Shown here piece by piece: positions 1-9,337 of a stretch of DNA of 64,000 nucleotides. Every line of letters starts with the position of its first letter. Position 1 is the first letter of the stretch. A program made the position numbers and the translations under genes. The notes below the pieces were generated by a model. The model saw only the letters and a program-made list of their open reading frames with translations, was not told the DNA's origin and made no database searches. Source of the stretch: Bacteroides faecichinchillae JCM 17102 (GTDB taxonomy: Bacteria > Bacteroidota > Bacteroidia > Bacteroidales > Bacteroidaceae); NCBI RefSeq assembly GCF_000614145.1, contig NZ_BAKK01000011.1, forward strand, positions 1 through 64,000. The letters are read 5' to 3'.

Positions 1-4
1 AGAT

Positions 5-1663
5 ATGAATACAAATATAAACATTCTGAGAGGTCTCTTGCTATTATTATTTTGCAGTTTTAGTTTATTGAGTTACAGCGAAAATGAACTAAAAAATATT
101 ATCTGATTCACTGAATAATCTAATTGATCATGAGCAAGAATTTATAAATCGGAAAGAAGAAAAAATTAAAAAGATTAAACGGAAACTGAAGGATGTCAGT
201 CTATTGGAAGAATATAAAGTCAACTTGCAATTGCACGATGAATACAGGAAATTTAATATTGACTCTGCTGTCCATTATATCAAACGTAACATTAGTATTG
301 CTATCACATTGGGAGAACAAGAGTGGGGAATTGATTCTAGTTTGAAATTGTCTTTGTTATATTCTATGGGGGGATGTATCGGGAAGCAGAGCTCCTTTTG
401 AAAGATATCGATCCTACTCAATTGTCCAAAGAATTGTTATCTGCCTATTATGACGCTTATTATCGTTTCTGGGAGTACTATGCTATTTCGACAACACGTA
501 GTAATCAATATCGTTATCAGAGGGAAATGTACCGTAACCTGTTTTTGAGCAATGCTGACCAGTCTTCTATCAACTATAAGGTTGGGGTTATCAATCGTTC
601 TGTCAAAGATCCGAAAGAGGCAGAAAAACGGTTGCTGGAACTTTTGGCAGCGGAAGAAGAGGGTAGTCCTGATTATGCTATTATTACTTGCGCGCTTGCT
701 ACTTTGAGTGGGCAAAATAACCGTCCGGATTTGGAAAAGAAGTATTATATGCAATCTGCTATAGCCGATATAATGAATGTTACTCGTGAGAATTTCTCGT
801 TGCAGCATTTAGCTGTCATTTATTATAATGATAATGATTTTGCAAAAGCTTTCAAATATACACAAGCTGCTATTGACCAGGCAAGAGCTTCCGGCATACA
901 GTTCCGTGCTACACAAATTAACGAATTCTATTCTGTTATTAGTGCGGCTTATCAGGAAAAAGAAGCTAAGGCTAAGTCAAACCTCATAATATTTCTTACA
1001 CTTATTACCGCTCTTTTTGTCTTTTTAGTTGCATTGGTTGTTTATACATATCGTCAGATTAAAAAGATGAGACAAATAAAAGAAGCACTTTCTATCAGTA
1101 ATACAAAATTGAAGGAACTTAATAATACATTGAATAAAGTGAATGACCAACTTTATTGTAAGAACCATGAACTGCTGGAAACAAACAATGTAAAAGAACA
1201 GTTTATCGCTCAATTCTTTGATCTATGTTCTAATTATATTACTAGAATGGAAGGATACCAGAATTCATTATATAAACTGGCAATTAACCGAAATTATGAG
1301 ATGCTGATCAAAAAACTGAAGTCAACCACAAATATTGATGAAGAATTAAATGCTTTATACAGTCATTTTGATAGTATATTCCTAAATCTATATCCTACAT
1401 TTGTTACAGATTTTAATGCTTTGTTGAAGGAAGATGAACGAATTGTACCGAAAGCCGGAACATTGTTAAATAAAGAACTGCGTATTTATGCTTTAATTCG
1501 TATTGGTATTAACGACGGAGCAAAAATATCTAACTTTTTGCGTTGTTCAACAAGTACAGTTTATAATTACCGTACTAAAATGAGGAATAAAGCGATTGGT
1601 GATAAAGAGAATTTTGAGAACGAAATCTTGAAGATAGGATCTGAAGCTTATATGCCATCTTGA
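5..1663 (+). pseudogene. DUF6377-type membrane regulator-like protein, two frameshifts
   Basis: The gene starts at ATG 5 with a hydrophobic signal peptide (about 27 residues). The frame is lost in the A-run at 91-96, where one extra A leads to TGA at 104-106. It continues in another frame to about 370 and returns to the first frame at the G-run around 367-372, where one G is missing. Removing one A and adding one G restores a single protein of about 550 residues: signal peptide, helical TPR-like repeats, one transmembrane segment encoded near 985-1050, a coiled coil, and a C-terminal domain with a helix-turn-helix-like stretch (CSTSTVYNYRTKMRN). This layout matches the Bacteroidetes DUF6377 family, thought to be regulatory. 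The gene converges on the DUF1080/oxidoreductase operon, so it may regulate it (inference). Because the two shifts cancel and both lie in homopolymers, sequencing error is possible. Confidence 0.75.
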
Positions 1664-1675
1664 CCTTTAAATCTT

Positions 1676-1717
1676 AATCTAGTTCTTAAAAGGAAAATTC
1701 CTCTTAAGAACTAGATT
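1676..1717. terminator. Bidirectional terminator hairpin
   Basis: Perfect 14-bp arms (1676-1689 and 1704-1717) enclose a 14-base loop that itself contains the small dyad AGGA/TCCT. It sits between two convergent genes, as expected of a shared terminator. Confidence 0.75.
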
Positions 1718-1740
1718 TATAGATCTTTTATTGTAGCATT

Positions 1741-2502
1741 TTACATTTTACGAATCCAAATATTGCGGAAACTAATAGGTTCGCTAGGGTCACCATGGCT
1801 TTGCAGCAAGATCGGACCCTCTCCATGTTTTACAACTTTCGGAAATCCAATGTACTCTGTTGTGCCTAAAATGGTTGTATTGTTTTGCAATACTACACCA
1901 TTCTGTATAATAGTAACCTGAGGACGTACTCTGTACGAACCATCTTCTTTAAATACAGGAGCAGTATAAATGATATCATACACATTCCATTCACCCGGTT
2001 TACGCATTGCATTTGCCAACGGAGCTGTTTGTTTATAAATACTTCCAGCTTGTCCGTTTACGTATGTCGAGTTATTGTAGTTGTCCAATATCTGTACTTC
2101 ATACATTCCCTGAAGAAAAACGCCACTATTTCCACGTGCTTGGCCTTCTCCTTGGATTGTTTTAGGAACTCTCCATTCCAAATGCAACTGGAAACTTCCA
2201 AACTTTTCTTTAGTCCGAATATCCCCTTTGCTTTTATCTACAGTGATAACTCCGTCTTTCACTTTCCATTCTGCAGGTCCTCCTTTTGAGTTTTCCCAAG
2301 CAGAAAGGTCTTTACCATCAAATAATATAATAGCATCTGATGGTGCAGTGAAACCACCTCCACGCATTTCTTCTCCCGGAGTGACAACCGGAGGAACTGG
2401 TGAGTAAAACTCAGACATTCCTGGTTTCATTCTTTCTTGAGCAGAAGCATAGTTACATCCAAGAACTGCTAAACCAATTATAGCAACAATTTTATTTTTC
2501 AT
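1741..2502 (-). CDS. Exported DUF1080 (3-keto-disaccharide hydrolase family) protein
   Basis: The protein is 253 residues with a signal peptide ending near ASA-QE. One DUF1080 domain covers about residues 55-253, showing the family landmarks FDGKDLSAWE, GNSGVFLQG, YEVQILDN and a C-terminal FRNIWIRKM. DUF1080 is a concanavalin-like jelly-roll fold acting on 3-keto-glycosides, either cleaving them or hydrating the 2-hydroxy-glycal product. It is the last gene of a four-gene minus-strand operon, 30 bp after a second DUF1080 gene, so the two proteins probably catalyse successive periplasmic steps after oxidation of the sugar at C3. Assigning lyase or hydratase to either paralogue is not possible from sequence alone. 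Confidence 0.85.
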   Translation of the reverse strand: MKNKIVAIIGLAVLGCNYASAQERMKPGMSEFYSPVPPVVTPGEEMRGGGFTAPSDAIILFDGKDLSAWENSKGGPAEWKVKDGVITVDKSKGDIRTKEKFGSFQLHLEWRVPKTIQGEGQARGNSGVFLQGMYEVQILDNYNNSTYVNGQAGSIYKQTAPLANAMRKPGEWNVYDIIYTAPVFKEDGSYRVRPQVTIIQNGVVLQNNTTILGTTEYIGFPKVVKHGEGPILLQSHGDPSEPISFRNIWIRKM

Positions 2503-2532
2503 AATGAATTCTTGTTTTGTAAAATTGGTCTC

Positions 2533-3411
2533 TTAGTCCAGAACTTTTACGCGGATGTTACGATACCAAACGTCGTCTCCATGATCCTGAAGAGCAATAA
2601 AGCCTTCTCTGTTTTGACCACCGCAATTGTTCAACAGATCGAATGCCAAAGGCCATTTTTCTTTGCTAAATTTACTGTTCTGAAGCATTTCAGTCCATTG
2701 TGGAGTCCATAAGTGGTATTCTACTACATTTTCACCATTCTGTCCATGAATAACAGTACCTTTATAAACCATAATTTTAGCTGTGTTCCATTCTCCGTAA
2801 GGTTTAGAGTTCTGAGGAACTGCCGGAATCATATCGTACAAAGATGCTGATTGACGATTGTTATCTTTTCCCAATTTTGCGTCCGGATGGTTGGCATTGT
2901 CTAATACCTGATATTCAGGAGCTGAGATGTAAATCGGTTCAAGTCTGTCATTTCCATTTTCGTCTTTAGAAGTAACTTCTTGTGCTAAATAGAAAATACC
3001 AGAATTACCTCCCTTAGAAACTTTCCATTCAAGTTCCAATTCAAAGTTTTTAAACTTATGGGCAAACATTAGGTCACCACCGTCAGCATCTTGTGCTTCA
3101 CCGCCGCCAGTACCATTGAATTTGATGCATCCATCTTCAATCACCCATTTTCCTGGAACTTTATCTTTGCCATATCCACGCCATCCATTGAATGTCTTTC
3201 CGTCAAAGATTGTTATGTAACCGTCTTTGTCAACAGGAAGAGTCAATGTATCTGTTTCAGCAGCCTGTAAAGCTTTTGAATAAGAAACAGGCATAGTTGT
3301 TGCAGATTCTTCAGTTTGTGTAGCATCGGCTGTCTTTTTATTACCACCTCCACATGCTGCGAATGTTCCTGCAAGTGCCAGGCAAGCTACTGTATAAAAA
3401 TACTTTTTCAT
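2533..3411 (-). CDS. DUF1080 lipoprotein
   Basis: The protein is 292 residues with a lipoprotein signal: hydrophobic segment, lipobox ending FAAC, then GGGNKK, so it is probably anchored on the periplasmic or outer-membrane face. A low-complexity linker of about 25 residues precedes the DUF1080 domain (about residues 65-292), with FDGKTFNGWRGYG, GNSGIFYLAQE, EYQVLDN and DVWYRNIRVKVLD. It is longer than the downstream paralogue because of an insert around SKDENGNDRLEP. It lies between the exported oxidoreductase and the second DUF1080 gene. By family and context it processes 3-keto-glycosides made by the exported oxidoreductase (lyase or hydrolase step). The exact chemistry is inference. Confidence 0.87.
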   Translation of the reverse strand: MKKYFYTVACLALAGTFAACGGGNKKTADATQTEESATTMPVSYSKALQAAETDTLTLPVDKDGYITIFDGKTFNGWRGYGKDKVPGKWVIEDGCIKFNGTGGGEAQDADGGDLMFAHKFKNFELELEWKVSKGGNSGIFYLAQEVTSKDENGNDRLEPIYISAPEYQVLDNANHPDAKLGKDNNRQSASLYDMIPAVPQNSKPYGEWNTAKIMVYKGTVIHGQNGENVVEYHLWTPQWTEMLQNSKFSKEKWPLAFDLLNNCGGQNREGFIALQDHGDDVWYRNIRVKVLD

Positions 3412-3522
3412 AATATAATTATATCTTGAATATGATATTATTTCATAACTACTCAGATAGACAGAATGTCAATCGTTTACCTGAGTAGTTATATTGTTTC
3501 GTTAAACTCTAATAGTTATTGA

Positions 3523-5001
3523 TTAAATTTTAGGCATATCAGGCAATTTCCAGCCATCACGATATGTATGCTTGATCAGTTCAGCAGCAAGCTGTTGTGC
3601 GTTCATTGGTTCAGTCCAGCTCTTGTTAAATGAAGGATGACCGTCATGAATAGTGAAACCATCTTTCGTACAAGTCTTGATTGTTTCATTTTCACCGATG
3701 TTAGTGAAGCGCATATTTTCTCCGTCCCATTCCAATGTCTTGTTCAGGGCTTGCAAACGGATAGCCAATACACCCATAGCAATCATTTCGTTGAATGGAC
3801 CAGCTTCAGAGAAGTCTGATTTAGTCATTACACGGTTAGCTGGACTTTCTTTACAAGCACGTACCCAGTCCATTTCGTGAGAAGTTGTAACACGACGACA
3901 AACTTCCGGAGCTTTAGGTACACGACCTGAAAGTAAGAACGGTTTTTGACCATAGCAACCGCAAATTAATGTATCTTTAGTTCCGTGGAAGATCGTTAAG
4001 CCACCGCCAGGACCCATCAATTCTTTTCCTTGAGGGAAACCTTTCGGACGGTCAGGCATCATACCACCATCATACCAATGAACTTCTACTTCCGGCATTG
4101 CTACTTTAGCCATGTTGTCGCGTGCAGGGAAAATCATTTTTACGTGTTGTGCTTGTGGTGCACATGCATTCAATAATAAAGTAGATGAACCTTCAACACG
4201 AGTCGGATAATTAAGTTTCAAAGCTTTGAATGGTTGATGTAAAATGTGACAAGCCATATCACCTAATGCACCTGTTCCATAATCCCACCATCCACGCCAG
4301 TTCCATGGGTGATAAACTGCATTATACGGGTTCAGTTTAGCAGGTCCGGTAAACAGATCCCAGTTCAATGTGCTAGGAATTTTGTCTTCTTTTTCAGGAG
4401 CATTTAATCCTTGAGGCCAAATAGGACGGTCAGTAGCACATTCTACTTTTGTAACGTCACCAATTTCACCATTCCAGATCCATTCGCACACAAGGTCAGT
4501 ATCTTTAGAAGATGAACCTTGGTTACCCATTTGAGTAACTACTCCTGTAGAAGCAGCCAATTTAGTAAGCAAACGAGATTCATATACAGAGTGTGTCAAT
4601 GGCTTTTGGCAATATACGTGTTTGCCCATTGTCATTGCGTCAGCTGTAATAATAGCATGAGTATGGTCAGCAGTAGCGATGATAACACCATCGATAGATT
4701 TGCCCATTTCATCGTACATTTTACGATAGTCATAGTATTTTTTAGCTTTTGGGAACTCATCAAATACGCCTTTAGCATATTTCCAGTCTACGTCACAGAG
4801 TCCAATAATGTTTTCTGTACCTTTTACTGCATTGATGTTAGCGTGTCCCATACCACCGATACCAACGGCAACAAGATTCATTTTGTCGGATGGGGAAGTG
4901 TATCCATGACTCTTACCCAAAATAGTGCTAGGAGCAATTGTTATACCTGCAAGTGCAGCAGCTCCTGTCTTCAGAAAGTCTCTTCTTGAAATGTTTGACA
5001 T
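3523..5001 (-). CDS. Exported (Tat) Gfo/Idh/MocA oxidoreductase
   Basis: The protein is 492 residues. The N-terminus carries a twin-arginine signal (SRRDFLKTGAAALAG), so it is exported folded with its cofactor. A Rossmann motif (GIGGMGHANI) follows at about residues 47-56. The usual EKP catalytic motif appears as CQKPLTHS, and the conserved C-terminal-domain histidine region is MACHILH. The family uses tightly bound NAD(P) to oxidise sugars. Together with the two exported DUF1080 proteins, the likely role is oxidation of glycosides at C3 in the periplasm. The cytoplasmic paralogue immediately upstream could reduce the released keto-sugar. The substrate cannot be read from sequence. Confidence 0.88.
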   Translation of the reverse strand: MSNISRRDFLKTGAAALAGITIAPSTILGKSHGYTSPSDKMNLVAVGIGGMGHANINAVKGTENIIGLCDVDWKYAKGVFDEFPKAKKYYDYRKMYDEMGKSIDGVIIATADHTHAIITADAMTMGKHVYCQKPLTHSVYESRLLTKLAASTGVVTQMGNQGSSSKDTDLVCEWIWNGEIGDVTKVECATDRPIWPQGLNAPEKEDKIPSTLNWDLFTGPAKLNPYNAVYHPWNWRGWWDYGTGALGDMACHILHQPFKALKLNYPTRVEGSSTLLLNACAPQAQHVKMIFPARDNMAKVAMPEVEVHWYDGGMMPDRPKGFPQGKELMGPGGGLTIFHGTKDTLICGCYGQKPFLLSGRVPKAPEVCRRVTTSHEMDWVRACKESPANRVMTKSDFSEAGPFNEMIAMGVLAIRLQALNKTLEWDGENMRFTNIGENETIKTCTKDGFTIHDGHPSFNKSWTEPMNAQQLAAELIKHTYRDGWKLPDMPKI

Positions 5002-5036
5002 GATTTTCTACATTTAAAGTTGTTTATAAATATAAA

Positions 5037-6116
5037 TTAGCGATTGTTTCTTAGTAGTCCATAACCGTTTTTCATTGTGCGTCTTCTTTCGCGAATCTGT
5101 TCAAGTGTGTCCAGAGTACCGATAGCGGGTAATTCATGTGATTTAGCATCCCGTAAGAATTTCCATGCATATTCGGATGCGATAGCAGAATCGCGTAAAG
5201 TAGGAAGTTGAGGTGATAGTTTACCTTGTTCGATACTGTCAGCGAACAAGTCACACATCACATCTATATTTTTTCCGCCGAATGGTTTTTCTATCCGGAG
5301 TGTTTTGTTAACTCCATGTAAATCAACGACAGCAGTTTTAAAATCGTGAGTCATTCGAACGATACCTTTCGTTCCGATAAGATCGACATAAGAATTGTGT
5401 GTCTGATCTTTTGAGAGCTGGCCATATACAAATCCTTGTGTAATATCGAAAACGATACCATTTTCAAAGGTTCCGTGGCATTGTACCCACCATGGCTCTT
5501 TGTAGCTCCACATATCAATGGCTTGTGCATGCCAGGTTTTGTAGTTACTGCCGGCATACCAGTGTGCTATATCAACATAATGCATTCCACAATCATGGAA
5601 TGAAGGGCCTTCATATTCATGTCCTTCTCCCGGTGCAAGTCCTGGAGTCATGTGGCAGATTCTGATGATTGCCAATTCACCCAGCTCACCTTCTTCAATG
5701 AATTGTTTCATTTGGTGGTGATACCATGAATTGTGAAGATATAAATTAACGGTAGAAAGTACATTTGACTGTTCAGTCATTCTTACGACGTCCCATTCTC
5801 TTTCTACAGTATCAGCAATTGGCTTTTCAGATATGATATGTTTCCCATATTGAATAGCTTTTTCTATTTGTTCTTTTCGGAAGTTTGCCAACGTGCAAAG
5901 TGCTACTACTTGTACACTCTCATCTTTAAATACTAATAACTCATCAGCTACTACTTGTGATTCAGGAGAAAGTTTCTTTGCAAGTTTTCTAGCTTCTGGA
6001 TCTACGTCACAGATGTAAGCTACATCCCATCTTCCACTCTTCTGCATTTCTTGCAGGTAGAAGCCTCCCATTCTGCCAAAGCCTATAAGCCCAACTTTAA
6101 TCCGTGTAGTTCCCAT
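5037..6116 (-). CDS. Cytoplasmic Gfo/Idh/MocA oxidoreductase
   Basis: The protein is 359 residues with no signal peptide. The Rossmann motif GLIGFGRMGGFYL lies at residues 9-21 and the catalytic SEKPIADT motif near residue 99. A typical Gfo/Idh/MocA C-terminal domain follows, with a conserved histidine in the FHDCGMHYVDIAHW region. It is the first gene of the minus-strand operon (35 bp upstream of the Tat-exported paralogue) and has a Bacteroides-type promoter upstream. The probable role is NAD(P)-dependent reduction of a 3-keto-sugar taken up after periplasmic cleavage, or redox recycling. This is inferred from operon context. Confidence 0.87.
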   Translation of the reverse strand: MGTTRIKVGLIGFGRMGGFYLQEMQKSGRWDVAYICDVDPEARKLAKKLSPESQVVADELLVFKDESVQVVALCTLANFRKEQIEKAIQYGKHIISEKPIADTVEREWDVVRMTEQSNVLSTVNLYLHNSWYHHQMKQFIEEGELGELAIIRICHMTPGLAPGEGHEYEGPSFHDCGMHYVDIAHWYAGSNYKTWHAQAIDMWSYKEPWWVQCHGTFENGIVFDITQGFVYGQLSKDQTHNSYVDLIGTKGIVRMTHDFKTAVVDLHGVNKTLRIEKPFGGKNIDVMCDLFADSIEQGKLSPQLPTLRDSAIASEYAWKFLRDAKSHELPAIGTLDTLEQIRERRRTMKNGYGLLRNNR

Positions 6117-6202
6117 AATTTTGATATTTTTCTATGATATGATTTTAAGTTCCTTATTATATTTGCTTCGAAAGCCTTGATGACTTTGAAAGGTTTGCAT
6201 TA

Positions 6203-6210
6203 CAAAAATA
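6203..6210 (-). promoter_or_regulatory. -7 box for the oxidoreductase/DUF1080 operon
   Basis: CAAAAATA on the plus strand reads TATTTTTG on the minus strand, matching the Bacteroides -7 consensus TAnnTTTG. It lies about 87 bp upstream of the ATG at 6116. Confidence 0.45.
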
Positions 6211-6527
6211 ATGGAAACATAGACACTTTATTTTTTATGAATGGGATTATGTAGATACTATAATTATATAAATAACTTATAATCAATATTATAATAAAAA
6301 TAAATGGCTAAAAAATGTAGATTGTTTATAATCAAAAAAATGCTATTTTATCTACTTTTTTGGGATTTACTCTGTTCTCTACGCTAAATATCAAGCTTTA
6401 AAATATGGTTTTTGGGGAAAAGAGAAAGAAACAATATGATATATATTCCCTAATAAAAAAAATCTTTCTTATTGAGCTCATGTTTCATTTCTTGGAATGT
6501 TGAACATAGAATGTTTTGTCAGCAATA

Positions 6528-6560
6528 TTTGGAATAAAGTAGAATATGGTTGTATATTTG
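6528..6560 (+). promoter_or_regulatory. Promoter of the exported glycosidase
   Basis: TTTG at 6528-6531 and TATATTTG at 6553-6560 match the Bacteroides -33 and -7 elements with about 21 bp between them. This places transcription start downstream of the upstream ATG at 6546 and supports ATG 6594 as the real start. Confidence 0.6.
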
Positions 6561-6593
6561 TGGAAATATAGAATATGCAAACATAGATTTAAT

Positions 6594-7571
6594 ATGAAAA
6601 GAAAACTTGTAGTTATACTGCTTTTGGGAATGACAATGATGGTACAGGCACAAGTCGGTCGTATGATGTATGGTGATACTTCGCGAATTGGTATTCCTCA
6701 TTCTAAAGATCCTCATGTAGTAAATTTTAAGGGAAGATATTTGATGTATTATTCGATTCCACCTTTCAAGAACGATCCGCAGTCTGGTTGGAATATCGGT
6801 ATTGCTGAGAGTCATGATCTTATAAATTGGACAAAAGTAGGAGAGATTACTCCGGTTGCTGGTGCCGAATATGAAAAGAAAGGACTGTGTGCCCCTGGCG
6901 CATTGGTTAGAGATGGAGTAGTGCATTTGTTTTATCAGACCTATGGTAATAGAGAAAAGGATGCAATTTGCCATGCTACTTCCGAAGATGGTATCAATTT
7001 TAAGAGGAATCCTACCAATCCTATTTTTCATCCAACTGGTGATTGGAACTGTGGGCGTGCAATTGATGCTGAAGTATGTGAATTCAAAGGGAAATATTAT
7101 CTATATTTTGCATCACGTGATAAAGATTTTAAGGTACAGCTTCAAGGAGTTGCTGTGGCTCCGAAAAATTCCAGTTTTAATCGTGAGGATTGGAAACAGG
7201 CATGTGATGCTCCCATCCTTTATCCGGAGTTGGGTTGGGAAAAGGATTGTATCGAGGGCGCTTCTATTGTAAAAAAAGGAAAGAAACTATTTATGTTTTA
7301 CGCGGGAGCTTATAATAATGCACCTCAACAGATCGGCGTTGCCGAAAGTAAAGATGGAATTCATTGGAAACGAGTGTTTACTGAACCTTTCGTTGCTAAC
7401 GGAAAGCCTGGAGAGTGGAACTCAAGTGAATCCGGTCATCCTCATATATTTCACGACTTGGACGGACGGACTTATTTGTTTTATCAAGGTAACAATGATA
7501 ATGGCAAGACATGGTATATCACCAATGAAGAAGTATTCTGGAGGAAAGGTAAACCATATTTAAAGAGATAA
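6594..7571 (+). CDS. Exported family-43-like glycosidase (five-bladed propeller)
   Basis: I chose ATG 6594 because it begins a clear signal peptide (MKRKLVVILLLGMTMMVQAQ) and lies after the predicted -7 box; an ATG 48 bp upstream would spoil the signal. The mature protein of about 305 residues shows repeated blade motifs of GH43/GH32-like beta-propellers: KDPHVVNFKGRYLMYYS, AESHDLINWTKVGE, CAPGALVRDGVVHLFYQ and ESKDGIHWKRVF. The aspartate in DPHVV is the probable catalytic base position. It lies divergently next to the 3-keto-glycoside-type operon and may feed it with substrate. The family is confident; the linkage specificity is unknown. Confidence 0.8.
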   Translation: MKRKLVVILLLGMTMMVQAQVGRMMYGDTSRIGIPHSKDPHVVNFKGRYLMYYSIPPFKNDPQSGWNIGIAESHDLINWTKVGEITPVAGAEYEKKGLCAPGALVRDGVVHLFYQTYGNREKDAICHATSEDGINFKRNPTNPIFHPTGDWNCGRAIDAEVCEFKGKYYLYFASRDKDFKVQLQGVAVAPKNSSFNREDWKQACDAPILYPELGWEKDCIEGASIVKKGKKLFMFYAGAYNNAPQQIGVAESKDGIHWKRVFTEPFVANGKPGEWNSSESGHPHIFHDLDGRTYLFYQGNNDNGKTWYITNEEVFWRKGKPYLKR

Positions 7572-7639
7572 TTGCTTTTTTCATTCAATTAGATGTAAAG
7601 TTGACAAATAAAGCCTGTGATATCGGCTCACTAAATAAA

Positions 7640-7684
7640 ATTCCCTTCATTCTACTCTGTTATCAGAAGTGAAATGAAGGGAAT
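7640..7684. terminator. Bidirectional terminator
   Basis: Perfect 12-bp arms (7640-7651 and 7673-7684, ATTCCCTTCATT and its complement) with a 21-base loop lie between the convergent glycosidase and cysS genes. Confidence 0.75.
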
Positions 7685-7709
7685 CTTTATGTTATAAATA
7701 TTAAGTCTC

Positions 7710-9191
7710 TTATTTATTCAATCTCCATTCAAAGCCATCCTTTGTATCTTTCACTTCAAAACCAAGTGCGGTTAAGGTATTACGGATTTCGTCAGAAGTA
7801 GCCCAGTCCTTATTTGCTTTTGCTTTCATACGTTGTTCCAGTAACATATCCACTACTTTTCCATAAGCAGCTTCACGACCGTCAGAAGAACCTTTCTCTT
7901 CTTTCAATCCCATAATGTCGAAGCAGAATAAGTGGAAAGTATCTTTTAGCTCTTTCAGGTCTTCGGCGGAGATTGTTGCATTTCCGGCGATAATGTTATT
8001 GATGATGCGTGCCCCTTCAAATAGTTGTGCGATAACGATAGGAGTATTTAAGTCATCATTCATGGCTTCATAACATTTCTCACGGATGTCTTTTACGTTA
8101 ATACCTTCTGAAGTACTCACAGCAGGAGTTATTTTTTTCAATCCTTCTATTGCTTCCATCAAACGTAATAAACCTTTTTCCGAAGCCTGTAATGCTTCGT
8201 TGCTGAAATCGACCGTACTACGATAGTGAGCTTGCAGAATGAAGAAACGGATGGTCATTGGCGTATAAGCCTGTGTCAATAACTTATGAGTACCGTTGAA
8301 GAATTCATCCAGCGTAATAAAGTTACCAAGAGATTTGCCCATCTTCGTTCCGTTGATGGTAATCATATTGTTATGCATCCAGTAGTGAACCATGTCATCT
8401 CCTTGCGAAGCTACAGACTGTGCAATCTCACACTCATGGTGAGGGAAGATCAGATCCATACCTCCTCCGTGGATATCAAAATGCTCGCCTAGATACTTAC
8501 GTCCCATAGCTGTACATTCGGCATGCCATCCGGGAAAACCATCACTCCATGGAGAAGGCCAGCGCATGATATGTTCCGGTTGCGCTTTCTTCCAAAGGGC
8601 GAAGTCGGCAGGATTACGTTTTTCACTTTGTCCGTCGAGGTCGCGGGTAGTATTCAGTACGTCATCTAGGTTACGTCCGGATAATTTTCCGTAATGGTAG
8701 TCTTTATTGTATTTGGCTACATCGAAGTAAACAGAACCTTCACTTTCATAAGCGTAACCTGCATCCAGAATCTTTTGTACAAGCTGAATCTGTTCGATGA
8801 TATGACCCGAAGCGTGTGGCTCAATGCTTGGAGAAAGTACGTTAAGTTCTTCCATTGCTTTATGGTAGCGGTTCAGGTAATACTGAACAACTTCCATCGG
8901 TTCCAATTCTTCCAGACGTGCTTTCTTGGCGATTTTATCTTCTCCCTCATCGGCGTCATGTTCCAGGTGGCCAACATCAGTAATATTGCGTACATAGCGA
9001 ACTTTATATCCTATATGAGTCAAGTAACGGAAGAGTACGTCGAATGTAATAGCAGGGCGTGCATGTCCCAAATGGGCATCGCCATAAACGGTCGGTCCAC
9101 ATACATACATTCCAACGTGTGGAGTATGAAGAGGTACAAACAGTTCTTTTTTTCTATCTAACGTGTTGTAAATGGTTAATTGATGTTCCAT
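7710..9191 (-). CDS. cysS: Cysteinyl-tRNA synthetase
   Basis: The 493-residue protein charges tRNA-Cys with cysteine in the cytoplasm. ATG 9191 (MEHQLTIYN) is preferred over a TTG 33 bp upstream, which overlaps the predicted -7 box at 9222-9229. The class I signature [13 protein letters not shown] is at residues 31-43 (HLGH is the HIGH motif; the first Cys is a zinc ligand). [10 protein letters not shown] and PHHECEIAQ supply the other zinc ligands, and KMGKS at about 283-287 is the KMSKS loop. It is full length and monocistronic, convergent with the glycosidase. Confidence 0.96.
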   Translation of the reverse strand: MEHQLTIYNTLDRKKELFVPLHTPHVGMYVCGPTVYGDAHLGHARPAITFDVLFRYLTHIGYKVRYVRNITDVGHLEHDADEGEDKIAKKARLEELEPMEVVQYYLNRYHKAMEELNVLSPSIEPHASGHIIEQIQLVQKILDAGYAYESEGSVYFDVAKYNKDYHYGKLSGRNLDDVLNTTRDLDGQSEKRNPADFALWKKAQPEHIMRWPSPWSDGFPGWHAECTAMGRKYLGEHFDIHGGGMDLIFPHHECEIAQSVASQGDDMVHYWMHNNMITINGTKMGKSLGNFITLDEFFNGTHKLLTQAYTPMTIRFFILQAHYRSTVDFSNEALQASEKGLLRLMEAIEGLKKITPAVSTSEGINVKDIREKCYEAMNDDLNTPIVIAQLFEGARIINNIIAGNATISAEDLKELKDTFHLFCFDIMGLKEEKGSSDGREAAYGKVVDMLLEQRMKAKANKDWATSDEIRNTLTALGFEVKDTKDGFEWRLNK

Positions 9192-9221
9192 AACATTTTG
9201 ATATTTATTCAATTGGATTTG

Positions 9222-9229
9222 CAAAGTTA
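9222..9229 (-). promoter_or_regulatory. -7 box of cysS
   Basis: CAAAGTTA on the plus strand reads TAACTTTG on the coding strand, a TAnnTTTG match about 31 bp before the chosen start. Confidence 0.5.
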
Positions 9230-9337
9230 GAATAAAATCTGGATATGTAACGTATCTTAAAGATGATTGTTTATCGTTCTTTTATCGTTTATTTATCAGA
9301 AGTCGTTTTTTCTTTTATTGAAACAAACTATTTTCTC

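Larger units (their letters stand above)
6117..6593. other. Divergent intergenic control region (477 bp)
   Basis: This very AT-rich stretch separates the minus-strand oxidoreductase operon from the plus-strand glycosidase. It contains promoter-like boxes for both directions and no convincing gene. A weak inverted repeat lies near 6317-6362 (ATGTAGA ... TCTACTT), a possible operator. Confidence 0.6.

Noticed and set aside
4519-4989. 156-residue plus-strand frame opposite the exported oxidoreductase
   Set aside because: Shadow of a well-supported gene; composition is not protein-like.
6546-6593. N-terminal extension of the exported glycosidase
   Set aside because: Its ATG lies within the predicted -7 box and it would mask a clean signal peptide at 6594.
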